A stretch of 64,000 nt of DNA from Amylostereum areolatum. Its lineage: Eukaryota; Basidiomycota; Agaricomycetes; Russulales; Stereaceae. The DNA lies in NCBI GenBank assembly GCA_012932865.1, contig SAXG01000014.1, positions 977,525 to 1,041,524 on the forward strand. The letters are read 5' to 3'. The position numbers and the translations under genes were made by a program. Below the pieces are notes generated by a model. That model was not told where the DNA came from. It did no database searches and saw only the letters and a list, made by a program, of their open reading frames with translations. Of this stretch, positions 44,079 to 54,800 are shown in pieces; within the stretch, counting starts at the first letter, position 1; the number at the start of each line of letters is the position of its first letter.

Positions 44079-44718
44079 ATGAGCGAAAAAGACATTCGAG
44101 TTTACAATCTTCGAGCGGAGGTATGGTGTCTGTCCATTGATGTATTGCTTACTGCCTTCTCACACCTTTCAGTATACAACATTTGGGCCGGAATTTGGAC
44201 CTCCAGCCTCACTTCCACCCATGATAGATCCCGCGCACTCCCCCGATTGCGGAATCTATTTATTCGGTCTTGCCTGCAAAGATACAGAATTGGAAGAGTA
44301 TGCCAAGGCACATGGGATAGAAGACAAGGAAGACTTCGATGGTCTCAACACCATAGAGTCCGCTCGAAATGCGGCGCATCAGTTCGGATGTCTGACGGGG
44401 TGCAGACTTTATTTCAGTCCTACCGCCAGAACAACGGAATTCAACGTCATCATCGCTGGTTACTGCAACTACAAGATAGTCGAAGAAGAAATCGAAGAAA
44501 TCAGCAAAGAGAAGATGGAACAGGTCTTCAAAACTATTCGCGCTGAGATGCCGGGCACTCGTATGAGCTCTGAGCCACCAGCGTGGTATCCCACTGAATA
44601 CGAGTATGCGACGAGCTTGGGTAATTCAATGGCTGTTGGGCCAAAGTGAGTATCTGCTTCTTAGCTTTCGATTATGTCGTTCGATGCTGACATGGGGCCC
44701 GCGCACAGGCGAAACTGA
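44079..44718 (+). CDS. Tandem family member B, unknown function, no acidic tail
   Basis: Three exons: 44079-44120, 44173-44645 and 44709-44718; 174 residues. The start has A at -3 (ACAACATG). The first exon gives MSEKDIRVYNLRAE. The family core is recognisable but diverged: CGIYLFGLACKDTELEEYAK, AHGIEDKEDFDGLNTIESA, CLTGCRLYFSP, then EISKEKMEQVFKTIRAEMPG and an aromatic PPAWYPTEYEYATS. The conserved splice position after the C-terminal 'GP(R/K)' is kept, but here the next exon encodes only two more residues and a stop, so the acidic tail of A and C is missing. Either the tail was lost or B is the ancestral short form. Confidence 0.68.
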
Positions 44719-45223
44719 GAAACGATGCCGCGCCTTAGCGACTTGCTGGCATGTGAATGGTACCCGGTGAACTTGTCGTCGCTCATTCTGTCGTCCTTTC
44801 CGAGTTCTCTGCGTTCAATACAAATCCTGTGTCATCATGGTCACCGCTATGCTCTTATCTCGATTGTAGCTCGTGTAATGAAAGAGCATCTTTCTTCGAG
44901 TTTCGTAACAGTTGGATTTGTCACTTTGCGTATCAGCGGCGCCGACGTCTTTTATTTGTCCGTGTGTGGCAACACCCTCTTCAATTACATAATACACAGA
45001 TCACCTGCTCGCTGTGGCCGCATCGTCCATTACGTCTACACCCACATCCACGCTTACTTTGCTCGTAGTATGAAAGAGCCGCGAAGGAAGAAGGCGATTG
45101 ACCGCAGCCACTGTGTCACCCTTCTCGAAGTCAGCCTCACTGCCGAGTCCCAGAGAGTACCGCCCCCCAACTAGACTTACGTTCCACCTCATACTCACGC
45201 CAGTATTTCGCCTTATCCTTCCA
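44719..45223. other. Spacer between tandem genes B and C
   Basis: 44948-44992 (TTTGTCCGTGTGTGGCAACA...) is duplicated at 46248-46294 downstream of gene C, so the duplication unit includes 3' flank. No separate gene. Confidence 0.5.
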
Positions 45224-45995
45224 ATGTTCACACGCTATGCCTCTCCAAACCCCTCCGACCCAGTCTATTTCTTTGGAATTGGGGTCAACATGGTTGAGCT
45301 GATCAATCATACGAAGGCTCACGGCTTGTATGAAGGTGGCGGATTGAACGAAGCACAAGACAAGGTAGATATGACAAAGATCGCGACGGAACATCTCGCA
45401 AAGATGGCTGGCTGCGTACTCTATCTTGCCCACACGAAACAGAGGCCTTACGAGTTCGTCCTCGGTTGTCATTCCAACTACACCCCGCCAAATGAGAGGC
45501 TGAGTAAAGCCCAGCAGAGGATGGTGTTCGGTACTATTCTCCGAGAAATGAAAGCCGAACGAGAGGTTGATTGGTGCGAGTATACGGAGCCTTGGCAGAA
45601 ACACGTACACAAGGACTACGCCACGGGGCCGAGGTGAGCTCGACTTTCCACGTCCTCTAGCTTTCCTTCGTTATGTTCGTCAAAAGTTTTTCTGTAGGAC
45701 GGATTACCCGTTGATACCTGAGGGCGATGATGGCGACATTAGTAAGGCCAAGAAAAGTTCGGACAAGGATAAAGAGGGCGAAGGTGATCGCGACGGTGAA
45801 AACATGATAATTTCGGGCGAGGACGAAGAGGGCGAAGAGAATGATGCAGAAGGATGGGACGATGACGGTGACGAAGGTGAGGGTGAGGCTGAGGGTGAGG
45901 GCGAGGCTGAGGGTGACTGGGACGAGGCTGAGGACGATGTAGAGGACGAACCTGGTCCTTCCGTTGAACCCTCCCCCGTGTCCGTCGCCCTTTGA
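45224..45995 (+). CDS. Tandem family member C, unknown function, acidic C-terminal tail
   Basis: Two exons, 45224-45633 and 45698-45995 (64-nt intron at the same codon as in A); 235 residues. The core closely follows A: VYFFGIGVNMVELINHTKAH, MTKIATEHLAKMAGCVLYLA, then LGCHSNYTPPNERLSKAQQR and YATGPR before the intron. The second exon starts TDYPLIPEGDDGD, matching A's SNYSLIPEG, then turns into a Lys/Asp mixed segment and a long Glu/Gly/Asp tail (GEGEAEGEGEAEGDWDEAED) ending in PSVEPSPVSVAL. A and C are closer to each other than to B. No known domain; the protein looks soluble and intracellular. Confidence 0.74.
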
Positions 45996-46742
45996 ATCGC
46001 CACCTTGACCCACGGCATCGCGCAATTGACCGTTTAGCGGCGGAAGTTCATTGTAATACTTACCGGGCATGCTCTTTGAAAAATCAAGCCCTATGGTTTG
46101 TTGACGCCTGTGCGACAGCGTGTTAGCTTGCGCAACGAAGGAGCGTACAATGCACGATCTCAAGCTTAAGCGTCAGCTATTGGATCTTGGAGGCAGGCGG
46201 TTGTGAACACCAGTTGAACACCCTGGACACGCTGTCAGGTGAATCATGTCGTGTTTTGTTTGTCCGCGTATGGCAACGCCCTCTACAATTACATAAGAAT
46301 GCACACATTGATGGTGGCCTCGTCGTCGTCGCTCGATGTGTCCGCACCGACAATCACCACGTTCTCACGTTTGACTATGTACAGCCACTGTGGCATCCTT
46401 CCTCGCCGCCGAATCCCGACGAAGATGAAAAAGTGAACTAAGTAGTGAAGTCGCCGGACCTCGTCCGGCGGTGTCGCTCCACCGTTCGCCCACACACACC
46501 GCACCATACCTTTTCGACAGACCAAAGACCTCGCGGATCCCGCCGCTGTCTGCTCAGCGCTCAACTCTCTGAACCCCAGGCGCATCGAGCTCCCCGCGTG
46601 ATCGACGTTCCGCGCATATCTCGCTCGCAAGCGGTGACCGCTGGTCCCTGGGCACTGGCAGCTTTATCAGGCTCGGTTGAGTGGATGTGCCCCCTCGGAC
46701 ACGGCGATTCCCCGACGGTCCCTTCACCCGCACCTACCGAGG

Positions 46743-46769
46743 CGCGCTGTTCGCAATGCGAACAGCGCG
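46743..46769. repeat. Perfect palindrome with 13-nt arms and 1-nt spacer
   Basis: CGCGCTGTTCGCA, one A, then its exact reverse complement TGCGAACAGCGCG. Confidence 0.9.
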
Positions 46770-47755
46770 TCTCCGCATCGTACATGATGGCTGACTCTGG
46801 TATATGTGTGCCGCTGGGTCACGCTCTAGAATTGGTACTACGGCCAAGGGAGACCTATCTTCGACCCCCTCCGATCCCACAGTCATCGGTGCGTCTTCGA
46901 GAAACTCCAGCGTCGACCTTCGCTTACCCTTCCCCCTTTATCGTTTCCCCAGAGCCCGTCCCCCTGGCGCATCGGACGCCGCGCACAGGCTCCGGTGCAT
47001 TCGACTCTAGTCCTCGGACGTCAATAACCCTCGTCCGCTCTCGACACGTCCAACGTGTTTCATTCACACGGACGGCACCCTATCGTGCGGTCTCGACGTC
47101 AGCGCGATTCAAGGCCCCCGGATTGCCAGCGCATATCTCTGCAACCCCACGGCCCAAACCTTCGCACCCATCTATCTATGACTTAGCTGTATGCCCCACG
47201 CCCACCACGCCCGACGCCGATCCTCGCGCGGCGCCCTTCGATATCTTCACCCGATCTCCATCCTCCTGGCTCCCACCTTCCCCATTCCTCCCTCCCCCCG
47301 CAAATCCTCCACCCGATCGCCCAGATGATCGCCCCGGGGTCTGAGTCTCAAGTCTCCCTGAGGCCACTGCCGCTTCCTTCTCCTTCTTCTTCGCCCTCAA
47401 CCCCCCATCTCGCCACCCTTAACTCTATCTCCATTCATTGATAGTCGCGGTGCCCCCCGGCGCTGCATGTACCTCGCCGCGCTATCTTTGCGAAATGGCG
47501 ACGTCATGAGCAAAGCCTCCGCTCAACACAGTCCGTTCACTGGCATCTGGCAGTCGTTCGGCCGGTCATAATACAAGGCACACACACCCCTTCGCCTTCT
47601 CCCTCCCTTCCTCAACTTCGCCCGCGCAACTGAAGCCACAGGCCTAGACAGCAGGCGCCCCCTGGCCCCCGAGTCTTCAAGCTTCAACGCCCTTCCTCAG
47701 GCCTCAGAGTTCAACGGTCCCCGCGCATATCAGCAGACATCGGGACCGCAATCGA

Positions 47756-47757
<2 letters not shown>

Positions 47758-47789
<32 letters not shown>
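47758..47789. repeat. Poly-C homopolymer (32 nt)
   Basis: Uninterrupted C-run after ATCGATG. A single-run length this long is prone to sequencing error and instability. Confidence 0.85.
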
Positions 47790-47790
<1 letters not shown>

Positions 47791-48871
47791 ACGCTGCCTT
47801 ATCCGGCCGACCTAAGCACTGGTCCCGGGAAGTATGTCCGCAAGGGATTCGACAAGGGAAGGAGAGGGCGGGGCGCCTGGGATTGAGATGAAATGAAAAG
47901 GCTCCGTGGAGCGAACCACCTTTCGGACGCGCGCATCGGGCATGGCATGGTTATTTAACGGTTTGGCTGAGTACGGCGCACGAATGGACGGCGAGGGCGA
48001 GGGCGCGGGCGCGGGCGCGTCGTCGCCAGCAGGAGACGACAGGGAAAGTTAGACGGTTGGGCGGGAGGCGATTAGGGATATATACCAGTATATGCTGTTT
48101 GTGGCTTGTATCGTATGTATTCGTGATGCGGGAGGTGACGGGGGTTCGTCGAAGACCGTCATGCTGAACGTGTGCGGTGTGCGAACGGCGCATCCGGTGC
48201 GCCGGGGGGGAAGGGGGGAGGGATGCGTGTGGACGGTACTGGTACTACGGTACGGTACGAGCAGACGTGAGGGACGCGTAAGCAGGCTGAAGCGCGAGCG
48301 CGAAGGTGGGCGGGGGGGGAGGGGGGGTGAGAGCGAGGGAGGAGAGCGGGAGAGCGTGGACAAGCGAACAAGGAGAGCGAAGCGTGGACTGGACAGAGCG
48401 GGCGGCGCGCGGCCATGACGGTACCGGTACGGTGTATACGTGTCCGTACGGGGCACGGAAAGCGTGTCCCTGCGAAACGGACGGGACGCAAACGGGGAAG
48501 ACGGGTCCTACGTACGGGACAGGGAAAAAAAAGGGCGGGGGGGGGGGGGTTGCTAAACGCGAAACAGTGGCGGAAACGAGCAGGAGGACGAGCGAAAGGA
48601 GAAAACGAACGAAGAAGCGACGGAGTCCGCGTCCGAGGGGGTTTCTCCCGTCGTCTGGATTTTTTTTTTCGTGTACAGACGGGCGAAGGAGGGGGGGGCG
48701 AGGGAGGAGATTCGTGGGCCATGCCACGGACCTGTCCAAGCATCGAGCCGTAACACCCTAGTCCCTCGGTGGCCTCTACCTCCCCCTCCAAATCCGCTTA
48801 TACAAAGGCTTGCGCGCGTCCTGGACCTGCTCGTTCCACCCCCCCAAAAAATAAAACACGGGACATCCAAA

Positions 48872-51856
48872 TCAGCACTGCAGCAACGTCCGGGACCGCG
48901 CCCCACCGACGAACGAACGAACGAACGAACGAACGAAGGGCGAAAGGAAGGGAAAGGAAAGGGAATTCAGACACGGAACGGGGGGCGGGGAGGCGGAACG
49001 CGAAGGGACACAAAAGGATGAGAAGGGAAGTCGCAACGGCGCACGCACCAAAGACGGCAACACCCCCAGCGCGCCCGTCGCGTCCTGCGAGCGGGAGCGA
49101 TGGAGCGCTTCGTGGGCGGCCGAAGGCGAGGGGGGCGGGCCCGGGTGGTAGAACTTGTCGCGGAGGGAGGCGAAGGGGGCGGGGTGCGCGTGCGGCTGGT
49201 CTTGCGACGCGGGTGGAGGCGGGACCTGGTGCGACGCGTGGGCGTGGGGCTGATGCGGCGGGGGCGGGGGCGGCGGCGGCGGCGGCATAGGCGCGTAATC
49301 CCGCACGTGAGGCGCGTACCGCGGGATCGGGGGCTGTTTGTGAACGGGGGAGGGGGAGGGAGTCAGGGAGACAGACTATATGCGCGCAACATTCGAAAGA
49401 GGGGGGGGGGGGGGGAGACGACGCACGACGACGTAGACTTTCTGGCCCGGGCTCGGGAGGACGTAGTACGTGCTCCCCGAGCTGTCGCTCGCCACCCCTT
49501 CCTCGTCGTCCTCCGCCTCGTCGTCTGCCGGCGCCGGCGCCGGCGCGGCGCGGTCGTGCGGGGCGGCGGGGGGCGCGAAGGGGAGGGCGGGGGAGGGCGG
49601 CGGGCGCCCGCGGCGTAGTTTGCGGACGAAGCCGCCGAGAGGGGCGGGGATAGGCGGGGGCGGGGGCGGGGGAACGGGGAGCGCCTTCTCCTTCTCCCCC
49701 ACCTTCTCCTCCTCCTTCTCCTTCTCCTTCTGCCGTCTCCCCCGCTCTTCCCGCTCCCTCTCCGCCCCCGCGCCCGCCGTCCGTCCCCGCTGCCACCCCC
49801 ACGCCCCCAGCCTGCCCATCCCGATGCCGAACCCCGTCCCGGCCCCGCCGCGCGCGGCGTCCTGCGCTTGCAACGGCGGCAAGCGATGGTGAGGCGGCAG
49901 CGCGGACGCGCGGATGTGTTCCCAGCCGGATTCGCGGGCGGAGGCGCGGGTGAGGGCCGGGTTGCTGCTGCTGCTGGCGGCGGTGGCGGTGGCGGTGGTG
50001 GAGCGGTGGGAGCGGCGGGAGTGGGTGGAGGGGGGGTGCTGCGTTGAGGGTGGATAGTGCGTTGAGGGTGGATGGTGCGTCGAGCTTGGGTGGTGCGTCG
50101 ACGATGGATGCTGCGTCGAGGACGGGTGTTGTTGGGACTGGGACTGGGACTGGGACTGAGATTGGGACTGGGCGGAGCGGGGAGAGGGCGGAGGGTGCGC
50201 GGACGAATGGGACGGAGGCGGGTGCGCCGAGCGCACCGAGCGGGCCTGGCTGTGGCTTTGGCTGTGGCCCTGGCCGTCGAGGGGGAACGCGCGCTGGGAG
50301 GTGGACGCGGGGAACGGGTCGGAGATGGAGGGCGCGACGGCGGGGGCGGGTGGCGGCGCGGCCGGGGTGGAGGACAGGGGGAGCGAGGCGTGGTGTCTGC
50401 GACGGTGGGAGCTGATGAGGGAGGGGGGAGGGAGGGGATGGGGAGGGGGATGGGAGAGCGAGGGGGCGGGGTGGGGGTTGAGGGAGAGTTGGGAGGTGCG
50501 GTATAGCGCGGCGGGCACGACGCGCGGGGGGTCGTAGGACGCGTACGAGCCGTGGTTCGAGGCGGCGTACACGATCGGCGGCGGGCGTTTGCCGTGCCGG
50601 CTTTCGCGCGCGTCGCCTCCTCCTCCTCCTCCTCCACCACCACCGCCGCCGCCGCCAGGACCAGGACCAGGACCGAGGCCACTGCCCTCCACCCCGCGAC
50701 TGCGCGAACGCGAGCTCTTCTGCGCGCGCCGGCGGGACGAGCGCGCCGAGTCCGGGTTCGTGACGACGAACTGGACGGGAGGGGGGACGTCGGTTGGGGT
50801 GGGCACGGGGACGTCGTCGGGAGAGGTCGGGGTGGGCGGTGGGGGGGAAGGGGAGGCTGGGATTGTTATTAAGGGAGGAAGGGGGACGGGTGCGGCGATG
50901 GGGAGGGGAGCTGGGGCGTCGATGGGGCCGGGGGTGGGCGGGGATTCGGGCGGGAGAGCGGCGGGGCTGGGGGGTGCGGGGGTGTGTACGGGGCTGGGGA
51001 TAAAGGGGGCGTCGGCGGCGGCCTCTTGCGCGGCGACGGAGGCCGCATCTTGGTGGATGGCGGGCTCGGGGGCGGGGGCGGAAGCGGCGGAGGGGGCGGG
51101 GGAGTAGATATGGGAGAGGGGGGGGAAGGGCGGGGCGTAGACGGCAGGGTGGGCGAGGACGTGGGCGGGCGGCGGGGCGTAGATGGTGGAGGAGACTTGG
51201 GTGGAGGGGCTGTAGGCGGAGGGGCTGTAGGAGGAGGGGAGGGCGGGGTAGGTGCGGGTGGAGGGGTAGGAGGGCTGGGTCGGGTAAGAGGGGTACGGCG
51301 GGTATGGCGCGTGGGAGAAGGCGGAGGAGTGGAAGGACGGCGGGGCGGGGTGCGGGAGGGTGGGCGCGAAGGAGGAGGGCGGCCCGCGGCCGTCGAGCGG
51401 GGACGGATGAGGGTAGACGTGGGAGGGCGGGGGGACGAAGACGGCGGAACCGGTGGTGGCCGGGTTGATGTGCACGTACGGATCGTGCGCGCGCTCGCGC
51501 TCGTGGCCCTTGGCACGGTGCACCGGGGTGTGGGCCGTCGTCGTCGCGGGGGGCGGCGGGGGTCGGAGTGCGCGCTGGCGGCGGGCGCGCAGCGCGACGG
51601 CGTCTTCGGACGGGCCGATCGGGACGGCGCGGCCGTCGGGGTAGCGGAGGACCATGCGGGGGGGCAGCTCGGAGTCCGTGGTGGAGGCGTCCGAGTCGGG
51701 GGAGGACATGCCGTCGTCGGTGTCGGCGACGAGGGAGGGCGGGGCGGAGGGGTGGGCGTAGGGGGTGTCGGCGAGGGTGGTGACCCATGCGCCGGTGCGA
51801 GCGCGGGCGGCTTGGAAGTGGGCGATGGCCTCTGGGGAGGCGGTGTACTCGGTCAT
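48872..51856 (-). CDS. Large low-complexity Pro/Ser/Gln-rich protein
   Basis: Two exons, 51856-49427 and 49333-48872, with a 93-nt intron in phase 0; 963 residues as modelled. The N-terminus is the most ordered part: MTEYTASPEAIAHFQAARAR, ADTPYAHPSAPPSLVADTDD, then PPRMVLRYPDGRAVPIGPSE. The rest is Pro/Ser/Tyr-rich, with an SQ run, a hexapeptide repeat (HPSSTQ/HPPSTH types), a Gly run, a charged Lys/Glu stretch (RRQKEKEKEEEKVGEKEKAL) and a short folded-looking EGVASDSSGSTYYVLPSPGQ near the end of exon 1. The final exon begins PPIPRYAPHVRDYAPMPP; its last ~50 residues are atypical (SFVRSFVRSFV, from a microsatellite), so the true end may be earlier. No domain recognised; possibly a disordered scaffold or regulator. 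Confidence 0.6.
48909..48937. repeat. GAAC tetranucleotide microsatellite
   Basis: Seven consecutive GAAC units; on the minus strand they fall in the 3' end of the modelled low-complexity gene. Confidence 0.85.
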
Positions 51857-54800
51857 GAGGAGGGCGAGGACGAGGGCGAGGGCGGGGGCGGGGGCGGGGA
51901 TGTGGAGGGGGACGTCGACGGGGAGGGCATTGCGGGTGCGAGGGACGACGAGCAAGGGGGTTTTTATTGGAGGAAGGCTGGCTGGATGAGGCGTCGAGGC
52001 TGCTGGGAGCTCTCTCTCCGGAACGTGGCTTCGGCGAGGCCCACTCGACCTCATCTCGATCTCTTTCCATCCGATCTCCGTTTCTCCGTCGCGCACGCCT
52101 CCTCATCCGACAGCTCTCTTCCTCCTCTTCCTCCTCCTCCTCCTCGCAGCCTTCTTCGCAGAGCGGAGATGCGCATATCGGTCCCCATCGTCCACCCACC
52201 ATGCGCATGATGCCGCCACCGCCGCTTCCTTACGTGACCCGCACGCCCCCCGGATCGCCCTTCCCCCCCTTCAGACGCCCCTTCCCACCGACGATAGTCA
52301 TCTCTCCTTCCTCCTTCCCGTTCAATGCGGCTTCTCATCACAGAATAGCAACTTCCTCAGCCCCTGGCGCCTTCCTCTCGTCTTTCCATCCACCACACGT
52401 ACGCGCCCGCACGGGGGCTTATCCGCCCAAAAGGACGTGGACAAGAACGCCGAGTTCCCCCCAAGTCCGCATCGCCTCCTCCGTCCGCCCTGCGCGCCAG
52501 GTAACTCAGGCCGTCACCCGTGCGCGCCCTCCCCGTTCGCACTCGCTCGGGATAACTCGCTCACTTATCCGCCAGCTCCAAATAGATCTGTCGCCTCGGG
52601 GCGGATGGGCGAGGGGATCCGAGGGTTGTGCATGAGAATGGAAATGAGGTAGGTTGGCGCAAGTCGGACGAGGCTCGAGTGGCACACGCGCGTGGACAAT
52701 GTTCGGTCGAGGAGATGCGCCCCCCCCACGCCACGCCACCAGGAGTCCAGGACCCTTCTCACCGTGACTACCACCCCTGGCGTCACTCACGGCTGGATCA
52801 TCCACACACACACCCCTCTTCCAGCGCTCGCCATGGCCTTCGCACACGTCGTCATCTCGTCATCCTCCCTCGTCCAGGCTAGCGCCAGATCCCACCACGC
52901 GTTTCTAAACATATCCACGCGTGACCGCACGCACACCAGTGCCCCTCTCCACCTCTACGTCGCCTCTTTGTCCAACTCTTTGATAGCACAACCCCAACCC
53001 CCTTCCGCATATGGCAGAAGACAGACGAACAGGCGCTAGGCGATACCGTGCTTCGCGCGCTCGCGCCGTCCTACCGCCACCCTCGGGTCGACCGCGTGCA
53101 CACGCGTTGGCAGTCGCGCCCCGCCCGGGGCCCAACGCGGTATCGGGTCCTCACGTTCATCATGCAAGGTCTGCAGTTCGAACTTCTTCGAAAGACACAA
53201 CGCGCGGCGGCGCGGCCCGTCGCCCGGGCTTCTACGTGGGGCCCCCGCACTCGCGCGCTTTCAAGTCGTTTTCAGCGACTGTTTCGACCAAGGGACCTGG
53301 GGAAGGCTCACGCACGCGACGCTCGACCGAGACAAAACGCAGGGGGTTCGATCTTTCCCATCCCCACCTCTTCCCACACCCCCCCATCCGCGCCCCGAGG
53401 GATCACTGTTCAGGACGTGCCAGCGAGGAAGTCGAGATGACGCAGGGGCCCGGGGGGGGAGGGGGGGCGTATTATTATCGATGACGGACGCACACCTTCC
53501 CTCGGCTTCTTCTCCCTCGTTCCTCGGGAACCTTCCCCGTCTTCCCATCCTCCCACCTCCCATCCTCCCACCTCCCATCTCGCGTCCTCGCGTCCTTTCT
53601 TCCCTTCCTCCGCACGAGCCGCCACGCCCTCACCCGACGTCCACCTCCTCCCGCCGGGGAACGCCCGATCCGCACGCTCGATGGCGGGGGAGCGGGGGGC
53701 TGGGGGCCTCGCCCCTCCTCCGTCCTCCGTCGCTCGGGCTCGGGCCCCGGAGGGAGCGTGCCATGGCCTCGCTGAAATCTCGAAACCTACGCGGAGACGA
53801 CGCCCGCGCACCGCGGACTCTCGCGTCTCCCCCCCCCCCGCCCCTTCCGAAGTCCGGAGATCACACGCTTCAAGCCCGCACAGACGCAGGAGCCGCACCG
53901 GAGCGCGACGAGAGAACGCGGACGGTCGCCGTGCTGAGGCCTGGGGACCCCCCTGGCTCCTGGCACCTGGCACCTGGCACCTGGAATGAACGGAGCGTTC
54001 GAAGGGTGGTCGAGCGTTCGCGCGCTCCGGTCCCGGAGGCAAGGAGGGGGGAGAGGGAGGGGGACAGAACGACGGGCGCGGGTCGTGCCAGCTGAGGTCT
54101 CCAGCCCCAAACAGCGGTCGATGAAACGAACGGCCGGTTCCGCTCTGCTGTGGCTTGTTCCTTTTCTTTCCTGGCGTGTGGCGCTGGGAAGGAACGGGGA
54201 CGCAAGAGAGGGGGGGGCGGGTTGCGATCGAGCGGTTCTGCGCGTCGAATCGGAAGCGCAGGCGCAGGCGTGGCGGCAGTCTGAGTTCGTGCGTGCGGTC
54301 TCTGGGTGACGTCCAACGCGCACGCGCGCCGCACGTGCTGGCGTGCTGGCATGACGCTCCGCGCGCCGCTCCTTCTCGCAGTCGACGCTCCGTGTCCGCG
54401 CTCGCTGCGTCTGTGGCGCGCTCACGCGTCTGTTTCTCCTCCCGCCGGGCTGCACGTTCTCGATCGACGGCGAGTGCTTAGGGGACCCCACCGCCACGAC
54501 GTAAACCTGCGTGGTAAGTAGGCAGGCATTAGGGAGCGTGACTGGCCTCGGAAGGCTTTGAGGCGCGTCCGATCGGGGGGCCCACGACCGTCCACGACGC
54601 CCGCGTCCTCCCGGGCGCGGCGTCCACGATCGCTCGGCGTGGCGCGCCCTCGGGACGCCCGTCGGCGCACGCCACGGTCACGGTCACGGGCGGCTGCACG
54701 TCTGCAGTTGCGCGCGGGGGAGGGGGGGGGGGGGGGGAAGGGCTCGGATGCGCGGTGGCGGATCAGGGGTTTGCGTGTGTTTTCGTTTGGATGATCGTGG

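Larger units (their letters stand above)
45996..48871. other. Region downstream of the tandem array, unresolved
   Basis: Contains the second copies of the duplicated flanks (46248-46294, 46839-46935, 47038-47078), a 27-bp palindrome, and a plus-strand open frame 46445-47344 whose Pro/Arg-rich sequence and lack of splice logic do not convince me. 47350-48870 has poly-C and G-rich stretches but no supported gene. Confidence 0.4.

Noticed and set aside
46445..47344. A 299-codon plus-strand frame downstream of the tandem array
   Set aside because: It spans duplicated relic sequence in a different frame from the coding sense of the relic and has chance-like Pro/Arg-rich composition.
47758..47789. 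Telomere-like or origin element from the poly-C run
   Set aside because: It is a plain homopolymer with no CCCTAA-type units or surrounding symmetry.
48798..52208. A 1136-residue Arg/Pro-rich open frame overlapping the 963-residue gene in another frame
   Set aside because: It is an antiframe shadow of GC-rich repeats. The chosen frame has an acceptable start, balanced composition at its N-terminus and a phased intron.
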